Origin: an uncultured Plesiomonas sp.
GTDB lineage: Bacteria > Pseudomonadota > Gammaproteobacteria > Enterobacterales > CAMTGL01
Assembly: GCA_947071955.1 (NCBI GenBank)
Contig: CAMTGL010000119.1
Location: forward strand, 1 to 6,477
DNA length: 6,477 nucleotides
Reading direction: 5' to 3'
The number at the start of each line of letters is the position of its first letter. Positions within the stretch are counted from its first letter, which is position 1. The notes under the pieces were generated by a model that saw only the letters and a list, made by a program, of their open reading frames with translations, was not told the origin of the DNA and did not search any database. Shown one piece after another: positions 1 through 5,153 of the stretch. Both the position numbers and the translations under genes were made by a program.

Positions 1-1307
1 ACAATTGACTCAATATCACTGACATTGACGGTTTTCTTACGTTTGCTTAAGGGTGCTAAACGGCAACGAGCACCCGCTTCGTCTATCACATCAATGGCTT
101 TATCGGGTAAATGACGCTCATTAATGTATTTTGCCGACAACTCAACCGCCGCACGGATGGCCTTGTTGGTATAACGAACATCGTGGTGTGCTTCGTATTT
201 TGGTTTTAATCCCATCAGAATTTTGGTTGTTTCGTCTACTGATGGCTCAATAACATCAATTTTTTGGAAGCGGCGCGCCAATGCACGATCTTTTTCAAAA
301 ATATTGGAAAATTCTTGGTAGGTGGTTGACCCCATAACCCGAATTTTTCCGCCTGACAGCAGAGGCTTAATCAGGTTAGCAGCATCAACTTGCCCGCCGG
401 ATGCAGCACCCGCACCAATAATGGTGTGAATTTCATCGATAAACAGGATGGAATTCTCTTCACGCTCAAGCTGACGCAAAATGGTTTTAAAGCGTTTTTC
501 AAAATCACCACGGTATTTGGTGCCAGCCAGCAGTGAACCGATATCCAACGAGTAAATTACGCAGTTAAGCATAATCTCGGGAACATCACCTTCCACAATC
601 CGCCATGCTAGACCTTCGGCAATAGCGGTTTTACCAACACCGGCTTCCCCCACCAGCAGTGGGTTATTTTTACGACGGCGGCAGAGTACTTGCACGGTAC
701 GCTCAAGCTCATGCTCACGGCCAATTAGCGGGTCGATACCGCCCACACGAGCCAATTGGTTTAGGTTGGTCGCAAAGTTCTCTAAGCGCTCATCACCCTC
801 TTCATTGCTGTTGTTTGCAGAAGAGGCGTTTTGGCTTTGATTAGAGGCTTGTGGGCCGCTGGTATCAGGGCTGTCTTTGCGCACACCGTGCGAGATGAAG
901 TTCACCACGTCAAGACGGCTGACATCGTACTTTTTCAGCAAGTAAGCCGCTTGCGACTCTTGCTCACTGAAAATAGCCACTAAGACGTTAGCTCCGGTCA
1001 CTTCACTACGGCCAGATGATTGCACGTGGAAAACCGCACGTTGCAGTACACGTTGGAAACTGAGCGTAGGTTGTGTTTCACGTTCACTCTCTTCAGCAGC
1101 AATCAGCGGCGTGGTTTGTTCGATAAAAATGGTCAGATCATTACGCAGCATGTCCAGATTAACGGAGCAGGCTTCCAATGCCTCACGCGCTGAACCATTG
1201 TCAATCAGTGCAAGCAACAGGTGCTCGACTGTCATGAACTCGTGCCGCAACTCGCGAGCTTTGGCAAACGCTAGGTTCAAACTTAATTCAAGTTCTTTAT
1301 TGAGCAT
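1..1307 (-). CDS. clpA: ClpA, ATPase/unfoldase subunit of the ClpAP protease (N-terminal part, cut by window edge)
   Basis: ClpA is the cytoplasmic AAA+ unfoldase that threads substrates, including N-degron proteins delivered by ClpS, into the ClpP chamber. The first 435 codons are present; the rest of D1 and all of D2 lie beyond the left edge. The N domain (about residues 1-142, opening MLNKELELSLNLAFAKARE) is the ClpS docking domain. A linker rich in Asn, Ser and Glu (about 143-176) is about six residues longer than I recall for E. coli. D1 follows with Walker A GEAGVGKT (220-227, Lys226), Walker B ILFIDE (Asp291, Glu292) and arginine fingers Arg345/Arg346 in DRALARRF. The ATG at 1305-1307 has a strong Shine-Dalgarno (GGGGAGG) five bases upstream. 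The gene starts 45 bases after the clpS stop, so co-transcription is likely. No frameshift was seen in the visible part. Confidence 0.97.
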   Translation of the reverse strand, partial: MLNKELELSLNLAFAKARELRHEFMTVEHLLLALIDNGSAREALEACSVNLDMLRNDLTIFIEQTTPLIAAEESERETQPTLSFQRVLQRAVFHVQSSGRSEVTGANVLVAIFSEQESQAAYLLKKYDVSRLDVVNFISHGVRKDSPDTSGPQASNQSQNASSANNSNEEGDERLENFATNLNQLARVGGIDPLIGREHELERTVQVLCRRRKNNPLLVGEAGVGKTAIAEGLAWRIVEGDVPEIMLNCVIYSLDIGSLLAGTKYRGDFEKRFKTILRQLEREENSILFIDEIHTIIGAGAASGGQVDAANLIKPLLSGGKIRVMGSTTYQEFSNIFEKDRALARRFQKIDVIEPSVDETTKILMGLKPKYEAHHDVRYTNKAIRAAVELSAKYINERHLPDKAIDVIDEAGARCRLAPLSKRKKTVNVSDIESI

Positions 1308-1352
1308 AGGCACCTCCCCTTAGAAGCTGAAAGCAAAGCCCGTACAACGCTA

Positions 1353-1670
1353 TCAGGCTTTTTCCATTGAACAGAGCAATGGATGTTCGTGCTCACGCGC
1401 ATACTGATTTACTTGCGCTACTTTTGTTTCGGCAACCTCTGCGGTAAAAACGCCACAGGTTGCTTTACCTTGATAGTGTACGGTTAGCATAACTTGTGTT
1501 GCTTTCTCAATATCAAGACTAAAAAATGTGGCCAGTACCTCAATGACAAAGTCCATTGGGGTGTAATCATCATTGTTTAGTATCACTTTATACATAGACG
1601 GCGGCTTAACCGTGGTTTTCTCTTCATCCCTGATGAGTTCATCTATTCCAAGCCAATCTAAATTACTCAT
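1353..1670 (-). CDS. clpS: ClpS, ATP-dependent Clp protease adaptor (N-recognin)
   Basis: This 105-residue protein is nearly collinear with E. coli ClpS (106 residues). ClpS binds proteins with destabilising N-terminal residues (Leu, Phe, Tyr, Trp) and delivers them to ClpAP, and it inhibits ClpA autodegradation. A flexible N-terminal tail (about 1-22) precedes the core beginning KPPSMYKVIL. The pocket residues are visible: Asn33-Asp34-Asp35 in NNDDYTPM, the gatekeeper Met39, and His65 in VHYQGKA, one position lower than the E. coli numbering I recall (34-36, 40, 66). The C-terminus EHPLLCSMEKA is typical. The start at 1668-1670 fits family length. The Shine-Dalgarno is weak (TAGAG close to the ATG). 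It precedes clpA by 45 bases and is divergent from cspD, the usual enteric and Vibrio arrangement. Confidence 0.97.
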   Translation of the reverse strand: MSNLDWLGIDELIRDEEKTTVKPPSMYKVILNNDDYTPMDFVIEVLATFFSLDIEKATQVMLTVHYQGKATCGVFTAEVAETKVAQVNQYAREHEHPLLCSMEKA

Positions 1671-1694
1671 AACTCTATCGTAGTCTTTACATTC

Positions 1695-1723
1695 AGTAGA
1701 TGCGAATGAAATGTTAATTTCAA
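1695..1723 (-). promoter_or_regulatory. Candidate sigma70-type promoter for clpS
   Basis: On the minus strand a -35-like TTGAAA (1718-1723, five of six matches) is separated by 17 bases from a -10-like TCTACT (1695-1700, four of six). Initiation would fall near 1688 and leave a leader of under 20 bases before the clpS ATG at 1670. Spacing is ideal but the -10 is weak, so this is a pattern match only. Confidence 0.3.
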
Positions 1724-1743
1724 TGACGTTTTAGTGAACAACC

Positions 1744-1771
1744 CGTCAACACGACCTTCGTCGCCTTGACG
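1744..1771. repeat. Two-tier inverted repeat in the clpS-cspD intergenic region
   Basis: On the plus strand, cgtcaa (1744-1749) pairs with ttgacg (1766-1771). Inside it, after a CA/CC mismatch, cgac (1752-1755) pairs with gtcg (1760-1763) around a cttc loop. The 28-base element would fold as DNA or RNA on either strand. No T-run follows on either side, so it does not look like an intrinsic terminator. Function is unknown; an operator or a leader structure are both possible. Confidence 0.4.
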
Positions 1772-1809
1772 TTACACCCAATTCTACTAGAGTGTATCAA
1801 CAAGCTGTG

Positions 1810-1837
1810 TTTATATTTCGACCAATCAGCATAAAAT
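1810..1837 (+). promoter_or_regulatory. Candidate promoter for cspD
   Basis: A -10-like TAAAAT (1832-1837, five of six matches to TATAAT) lies 16 bases after TTTATA (1810-1815, four of six to TTGACA). Initiation near 1844 would give a leader of about 80 bases, which would contain the palindrome at 1857-1878. The inverted repeat ccaatca/tgattgg (1822-1849) brackets the -10. This rests on pattern matching only; a second weaker option is TTGACG (1766-1771) with TAGAGT (1788-1793). Confidence 0.3.
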
Positions 1838-1849
1838 TTGAGTGATTGG
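1822..1849. promoter_or_regulatory. Inverted repeat ccaatca-N14-tgattgg, possible operator before cspD
   Basis: A perfect 7-bp inverted repeat has arms at 1822-1828 and 1843-1849. The arm centres are 21 bp apart, two helical turns, which suits a dimeric regulator binding one face of DNA. It overlaps the proposed cspD promoter -10. I do not recognise a named regulator consensus. Confidence 0.35.
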
Positions 1850-1856
1850 CTCGTAA

Positions 1857-1878
1857 GTTCGCGCACAAGTGCGCAAAC
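1857..1878. promoter_or_regulatory. 22-bp near-perfect palindrome in the cspD leader
   Basis: The element reads gttCgcgcac-aa-gtgcgcAaac, with a single mismatched pair (1860/1875) in otherwise symmetrical 10-base arms. It lies 46 bases before the cspD ATG and about 40 bases before its Shine-Dalgarno. It could be a repressor site or a stem-loop in the cspD mRNA leader. No known consensus was recognised. Confidence 0.45.
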
Positions 1879-1924
1879 ACAGCCTGTACTATCAAATAAA
1901 GTATCACTCGAGGGATGTAGAGGT

Positions 1925-2149
1925 ATGGAAACGGGTACTGTTAAGTGGTTCAACAATGCCAAAGGATTTGGGTTTATTTGTCCGGTTGTCGGCGGTGATG
2001 ATATTTTTGCACACTATTCCATGATCCAGATGGAAGGTTATCGCACGCTAAAAGCTGGGCAGGAGGTGCAATTTGAAATGCATCGAGGGCCTAAAGGTTG
2101 CCATGCAACCTGTATCGTTGTTCCCGCGCTGGAAGCAGAGCTCAGTTGA
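1925..2149 (+). CDS. cspD: CspD, cold-shock-domain DNA/RNA-binding protein
   Basis: This 74-residue single cold-shock domain has the same length as E. coli CspD and nearly the same N-terminus (METGTVKWFNNAKGFGF). CspD binds single-stranded DNA and RNA; in E. coli it is made in stationary phase and starvation rather than on cold shock, and it inhibits replication. RNP1 is KGFGFI (13-18) and RNP2 is DIFAHY (26-31); the CspD-type stretch IQMEGYRTLKAGQ follows. The reading frame stays open upstream to an ATG at 1838, but family homology begins at 1925. A Shine-Dalgarno AGGGA (1911-1915) sits nine bases before this start, so I chose it. It is divergent from clpS and ends at a clear terminator. Confidence 0.95.
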   Translation: METGTVKWFNNAKGFGFICPVVGGDDIFAHYSMIQMEGYRTLKAGQEVQFEMHRGPKGCHATCIVVPALEAELS

Positions 2150-2168
2150 CGCTGATGCGTTATTTACG

Positions 2169-2184
2169 CTGACAAATGTCGGCA
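2169..2184. repeat. Short imperfect hairpin after cspD
   Basis: gctgac (2169-2174) can pair with gtcggc (2179-2184) around an aaat loop, with one G-U wobble in RNA. It lies 20 bases after the cspD stop and ten bases before the terminator palindrome. It may protect the 3' end of the mRNA or may be chance. Confidence 0.25.
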
Positions 2185-2193
2185 TCTACAGTA

Positions 2194-2219
2194 AAAAAGC
2201 AGACAATTGTCTGCTTTTT
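2194..2219. terminator. Bidirectional rho-independent terminator between cspD and hutZ
   Basis: A perfect 26-bp palindrome: five A, then gcagac, aatt, gtctgc and five T (2215-2219). Read rightwards it gives a GC-containing stem followed by U's, 45 bases after the cspD stop. Read leftwards it gives the same structure for the heme cluster, 121 bases after the hutZ stop. It sits between convergent genes, so it can serve both. Confidence 0.9.
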
Positions 2220-2233
2220 ATCATTTATACGAA

Positions 2234-2251
2234 TACGCAGATAAATGCGTA
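2234..2251. repeat. Hairpin tacgca-gataaa-tgcgta in the cspD-hutZ gap
   Basis: A perfect 6-bp inverted repeat (2234-2239 and 2246-2251) surrounds a six-base loop, 14 bases to the right of the terminator. No T-run flanks it. It would be in the 3' untranslated region of hutZ on the minus strand. Role unknown. Confidence 0.3.
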
Positions 2252-2288
2252 AAGTCAGATTGGTGCCTAAACTGCACTAAGCCAAGCT

Positions 2289-2318
2289 TAAGCACACGCG
2301 CCAATACGCGCATGCTTA
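2289..2318. repeat. Two-tier hairpin in the hutZ 3' region
   Basis: taagca (2289-2294) pairs with tgctta (2313-2318). Inside, after a CA/CA mismatch, cgcg (2297-2300) pairs with cgcg (2307-2310) around ccaata. It lies 22 bases after the hutZ stop on the minus strand. No T-run follows it in that direction, so it is more likely an mRNA 3'-end structure than a terminator. Confidence 0.35.
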
Positions 2319-2340
2319 TGGATAGCGAGTAACCGACTAT

Positions 2341-2898
2341 TTATACCGCAGCAGCGTTATCCGCAGTAATTTCAGCGCCTGACAGTGATTTATGCCCCTC
2401 TTTCAGGTGCACCATATCAATCAAGTCATCACTGCTGACCTGAAATGCCTGACCAAATCCTTTCACATACAGGCCCTGTTCTGGTACTAAACGGAACAGA
2501 ATAAAATCGGCCATATTTGATAGATTATCGACAATATCACCATGGCGCTGTGCTAAAGCATCAATCGCCAGTTTCCATGCGTTGTCATCACGCGAAACAA
2601 TTTCTGCTTTTGCATCAAACGTCAGACGCTGACGGGCAAACAAGATACGGCTGCTTGCTTCATCTTGAATCATCATCAAAGATGTGCGCGGTACTTGCTG
2701 CAAATTACGCGCATGGCGAGCAATTTCAGAGATCAGCACGTAATAACCATCAGCCAATTGTACAAACGGGGCATAGCTGACATTTGGCATGCCAGTGCTG
2801 TCTACGGTGGCAAGGATCAGGGTTTTACACTGCTGACGGAAAGCCTGAATTTCAGGTTCTAGACGGTTTTGCAGGCGCTCTTGACGTTCAGTACTCAT
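2341..2898 (-). CDS. hutZ: HutZ/HugZ, heme-utilisation protein (oxygen-dependent heme degradation)
   Basis: This 185-residue protein belongs to the HutZ/HugZ family, which uses a split-barrel fold of the pyridoxamine-phosphate oxidase type. V. cholerae HutZ is a dimeric cytoplasmic enzyme that binds heme and cleaves it oxidatively to release iron. Family stretches seen are RLEPEIQAFRQ (12-22), TVDSTGMPNVSYAPFV (31-46), ARHARNL (60-66), LFARQRLTFD (86-95) and GLYVKGFGQAFQVSSDDL (142-159). His169 in LKEGHK matches the heme ligand reported for V. cholerae HutZ (His170), and Asp131 matches its partner Asp132; both are shifted by one. The ATG at 2896-2898 has a Shine-Dalgarno AAGGAA seven bases upstream. 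It is the last gene of the receptor-hutW-hutX-hutZ series. A 181-base structured gap separates it from hutX, so it may have added control. Confidence 0.95.
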   Translation of the reverse strand: MSTERQERLQNRLEPEIQAFRQQCKTLILATVDSTGMPNVSYAPFVQLADGYYVLISEIARHARNLQQVPRTSLMMIQDEASSRILFARQRLTFDAKAEIVSRDDNAWKLAIDALAQRHGDIVDNLSNMADFILFRLVPEQGLYVKGFGQAFQVSSDDLIDMVHLKEGHKSLSGAEITADNAAAV

Positions 2899-2905
2899 GA
2901 TTTGA

Positions 2906-2941
2906 TTCCTTCTGTGCGCGGTAATATTATTGTTTCCGCGC
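2906..2941 (-). promoter_or_regulatory. Hairpin abutting the hutZ ribosome binding site
   Basis: On the minus strand, GCGCGG (2936-2941) can pair with CCGCGC (2916-2921), and two more A-T pairs form after one mismatch. The spacer is AT-rich. The 3' arm ends four bases before the hutZ Shine-Dalgarno AAGGAA (2906-2911). In mRNA this stem could affect hutZ translation or block a decaying nuclease. The same repeat could instead be an operator. Confidence 0.4.
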
Positions 2942-2969
2942 TATTTATTTGTTTATTAATTATGGGTTC

Positions 2970-3021
2970 TCCCCGCCTGCAGAGCACCATACTGTGCCGA
3001 ATCTACATTCTGTGGCGGGGA
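2970..3021. repeat. Long GC-rich inverted repeat in the hutX-hutZ gap
   Basis: tccccgcc (2970-2977) pairs perfectly with ggcgggga (3014-3021). Pairing continues inwards, after a small asymmetric bulge, through caga (2980-2983) with tctg (3009-3012). The interior also holds gcac/gtgc (2984-2987 and 2994-2997). No T-run follows on the minus strand. It is REP-like in form, but I cannot tell whether it is repeated elsewhere in the genome. Confidence 0.45.
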
Positions 3022-3041
3022 ATATTCTCTGTGTTATCTCT

Positions 3042-3060
3042 ATGGCTATTGCATAGCCAT
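3042..3060. repeat. Perfect 8-bp hairpin just after hutX
   Basis: atggctat (3042-3049) and atagccat (3053-3060) form a perfect stem around a three-base loop, 19 bases downstream of the hutX stop on the minus strand. The following minus-strand bases are purine-rich rather than U-rich. It looks more like an mRNA 3'-end stabiliser or partial attenuator than a strong terminator. Confidence 0.45.
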
Positions 3061-3079
3061 TATTTACTGTACGTATGGG

Positions 3080-3667
3080 TTATGCAGGTTCTGACACCGG
3101 TACCACTGAGCTCAATGCGTACTGTTCACGTAACTGATTAAAACGGCTGATTTGCTCAGGGAACAACTGACGTTTGCTGTCGCGCCCCAGATACACTTTA
3201 AAAATACAACGGCCTGATTGAGCAAAAAACAGCAGGCTATAGCTCTCTTTGCCCATAAATGGCTTTTCCAGCAGAGCAATGTGTGCTACCTGATCAAGTT
3301 TGAGATGGCCATGTAGACCTTCGGCACTTTTGGTATACAGGTTGAAATAACCGTGTGCCGGTTTTCCAGCCGGAAATGCACCTTTAAACTCAAAAATGCT
3401 GCCTTCTGATTCAATAATGGTGGTCAGTGTTCCCCACTCTGTCAGTGATTCAAGCAATGTTTGTGCGTGCTCTGCTGGGATCCACGTTGACATAGCGGCC
3501 GGAAGTGCCGCGACCAACTGCTGTTCGCTTACCGAAAACTGACTGGCCAGTGCTTGTGTTGACGCGCCCAGTTCTTGCTCTGAAAGTGCGGCGATCTGGG
3601 TTACAAGATCTTGTTGTTTGATCATTGATTGCTCTAACGTTGATTGCTCTAACATAGGTGATTCCAT
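3080..3667 (-). CDS. hutX: HutX, cytosolic heme carrier protein
   Basis: HutX binds heme in the cytoplasm and passes it to HutZ in V. cholerae. The core matches the family: ALPAAMSTW (54-62), HAQTLLESLTEWG (67-79), GSIFEFKGAFPAGKPAHGYFNL (89-110), LHGHLKL (118-124), KPFMGKES (135-142) and FKVYLGRDSKRQLFPEQI (156-173). Tyr107 in HGYFNL corresponds to the heme-ligand tyrosine reported in V. cholerae HutX (Tyr90); the next residue, Tyr in Vibrio as I recall, is Phe here. Numbering is from the longest start (195 residues). In-frame ATGs also occur at 3653-3655 (191 residues) and 3623-3625 (181 residues). The first has AGGG only one base away, too close; the second has GGA seven bases upstream; the third has GAG six bases upstream and best fits the shorter Vibrio protein. 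The start is therefore unsettled; a 15-bp tandem repeat lies over it. Confidence 0.93.
   Translation of the reverse strand: MESPMLEQSTLEQSMIKQQDLVTQIAALSEQELGASTQALASQFSVSEQQLVAALPAAMSTWIPAEHAQTLLESLTEWGTLTTIIESEGSIFEFKGAFPAGKPAHGYFNLYTKSAEGLHGHLKLDQVAHIALLEKPFMGKESYSLLFFAQSGRCIFKVYLGRDSKRQLFPEQISRFNQLREQYALSSVVPVSEPA
3623..3652 (-). repeat. 15-bp tandem duplication at the hutX 5' end
   Basis: Two adjacent 15-base units (3623-3637 and 3638-3652) differ at one base. On the minus strand each reads TTAGAGCAATCAAyG, encoding LEQST then LEQSM. The downstream copy ends in ATG, the upstream one in ACG. Each unit carries a GAG Shine-Dalgarno-like triplet six bases before that codon, so the duplication copied a potential initiation site and one copy lacks ATG. 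Length 15 keeps the frame. Confidence 0.85.
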
Positions 3668-3729
3668 ACCCTGTGTATCAAAAAGATCAGTTAAATCGGT
3701 AAACGCGGCTACGGTTGTTGATAACAGTG

Positions 3730-3777
3730 ACTGCGCAGTTTATCTCGATTTATCTCAATAATTTTTTGGCATATGCC
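3730..3777. promoter_or_regulatory. Repeats and palindromes in the hutW-hutX gap, possible regulatory region
   Basis: The 130-base gap between hutW and hutX holds a perfect palindrome actgcgcagt (3730-3739), a direct repeat tttatctc (3739-3746 and 3749-3756, a spacing of one helical turn) and a second perfect palindrome ggcatatgcc (3768-3777). On the minus strand the direct repeat reads GAGATAAA twice. I see no convincing -35/-10 pair and no full Fur box. An internal control point for hutX-hutZ is an inference. Confidence 0.35.
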
Positions 3778-3797
3778 TTAAATGTCGGTATCTAAAC

Positions 3798-5153
3798 TTA
3801 GGCTGCCAGCGCTGCTGGTGGTGTACGTTTTAATGCTTCAATCATGCCCTGAGCCATGTTGATATTCCAAAAGCTGCCTGCGGTGGTCAGTTGGGCGGTT
3901 GAGGCATCGAGCGTCAGTAATCCACGCGCTTCCCATGCAGCCAGTAGAGGCTGTATATGTTCAAACAGCTGAATTTCACTGGCCTGATTCAAGGCTTGGG
4001 CTGACAGCACGCCACGATCAAATCCGGCTTTAATGGCGCTGTGCAGTACATGCTGCGGATTAGGTGTCATCATCATCGCCAGTGGGAATTGGTTCTCTGT
4101 AATGGCGGTATGGTAGGTTTCAAGATCACGGGTTTGCATCAGGCTATACCCGTTAATTGAACCGCCCGCTCCCGCGCCAACCGGTAATACATCGGCGTGT
4201 GTTTTGGCCAGATGGTTGTAACGGCTACGTTCACGTAAATCTCGCGCCCAGTGGTTAACACTGAGCTGCTTGATTTGTTGCTGCTGCATAAAGGCAACAC
4301 CATTGGCGTACATCCGTGATTTTTCCGGTGTATCTGCCGGTGGTGGTAACCGTTTTTCACTGACTAGACGTGCCATCGGGGTACTTTGCATCTCAATAAG
4401 CTGATACAGATCTACGCCGTGTGCACCGCTAGCCAGAAAATCGGTCAGGTCGCGCTGCCAGCATTCACTATCCTGCCCCGGCAAACCAAACATTAAGTCA
4501 ACAATTATCGGTGCGCGATCAAATGCGACGATACGGTTGAGTGTATCCAACAATATTTCGCGGTTATCCAAACGCTTGGCTTGTTTGCGCACGGCAGTAT
4601 CAAAGCTTTGTACGCCAAATGAGAAGCGGTTTACGCCGCCTTCAACCGCTGCAAAGTACTTTTCATCACTAAAACGGTTTAAACGCCCTTCCAGAGTGAT
4701 TTCGCAATCCTCTGTTAATGGAAAGTGTGCTTTGATCAATCCGCCCAGCTGAAAAATTTGCTCTGCAGTAAGATCGGTGGGGGTTCCCCCACCGATATAT
4801 ACAGCAGCAAAAGGCTGCGCTTGTGTCCACGGCATCGCGGCTTTGCGTTTGAGCTCTTCTGTCAGCGCGGCAAAGTACTCTGCCACTAATGTGGCACTGG
4901 CGGCATACTGAAAAAATGAGCAAAACGTACAACGCACGCGACAAAACGGAATGTGGATATATAAGCAACGATCGCGTGTTGCTGAGCCGTCATCGGTGAG
5001 CAATTGTGTAAATTGTGCACCAGCAGATTCGGCTGGCAGCGGGCGACCACCGCCCCCTGCATGTGCCTGACGTTTTCCGGTAAAGGCATACGCCAGTGGA
5101 TCGGGGCTGTGACGCCCCAGTATGTTTTCATCTAATAAAGAGAGATCAATCAT
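3798..5153 (-). CDS. hutW: HutW/ChuW, radical SAM anaerobic heme-degradation enzyme
   Basis: This 451-residue protein is a HemN-like radical SAM enzyme of the HutW/ChuW group. ChuW of E. coli O157:H7 and HutW of V. cholerae open the heme ring without oxygen and release iron, giving an anaerobilin-type product. The N-terminus DPLAYAFTGKRQAHAGG (18-34) is the HutW-type leader. The [4Fe-4S] cluster motif CX3CX2C is Cys71, Cys75 and Cys78 within YIHIPFCRVRCTFCSFF, and GGGTPT (121-126) is the SAM-binding glycine motif. A family stretch VNRFSFGVQSFD follows, then DLMFGLPGQ. The ATG (5151-5153) overlaps the receptor stop by one base in the minus-strand sequence TGATG, and no clear Shine-Dalgarno precedes it, which suggests translational coupling. 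The next gene, hutX, starts 130 bases downstream. Confidence 0.95.
   Translation of the reverse strand: MIDLSLLDENILGRHSPDPLAYAFTGKRQAHAGGGGRPLPAESAGAQFTQLLTDDGSATRDRCLYIHIPFCRVRCTFCSFFQYAASATLVAEYFAALTEELKRKAAMPWTQAQPFAAVYIGGGTPTDLTAEQIFQLGGLIKAHFPLTEDCEITLEGRLNRFSDEKYFAAVEGGVNRFSFGVQSFDTAVRKQAKRLDNREILLDTLNRIVAFDRAPIIVDLMFGLPGQDSECWQRDLTDFLASGAHGVDLYQLIEMQSTPMARLVSEKRLPPPADTPEKSRMYANGVAFMQQQQIKQLSVNHWARDLRERSRYNHLAKTHADVLPVGAGAGGSINGYSLMQTRDLETYHTAITENQFPLAMMMTPNPQHVLHSAIKAGFDRGVLSAQALNQASEIQLFEHIQPLLAAWEARGLLTLDASTAQLTTAGSFWNINMAQGMIEALKRTPPAALAA

Noticed and set aside
1838..1924. Possible 29-residue N-terminal extension of CspD from the ATG at 1838
   Set aside because: The CspD family starts at METGTVKWF (1925), which has its own Shine-Dalgarno. 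The upstream stretch holds palindromes and no family similarity.
1720..1962. Minus-strand reading frame over the clpS-cspD gap and the cspD start
   Set aside because: It is antisense to cspD, has no recognisable domain and no good ribosome binding site. The stretch is better explained as a divergent regulatory region.
2916..2941. Possible Fur box in the AT-rich spacer before hutZ
   Set aside because: The match to the GATAATGATAATCATTATC consensus is poor in every register I tried. I also found no convincing Fur box in the 3668-3797 gap.
2869..3141. Plus-strand reading frame across the hutX-hutZ gap with a hydrophobic, membrane-like translation
   Set aside because: It starts with TTG inside hutZ antisense, has no ribosome binding site at that start or at its internal ATG (2962), and overlaps the ends of two real genes. 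The hydrophobicity comes from the T-rich plus strand.
3768..3777. ggcatatgcc followed by an A/T run as a hutW terminator
   Set aside because: It is a loopless palindrome, and on the hutW strand it is followed by A's rather than T's, so it does not make an intrinsic terminator for hutW.
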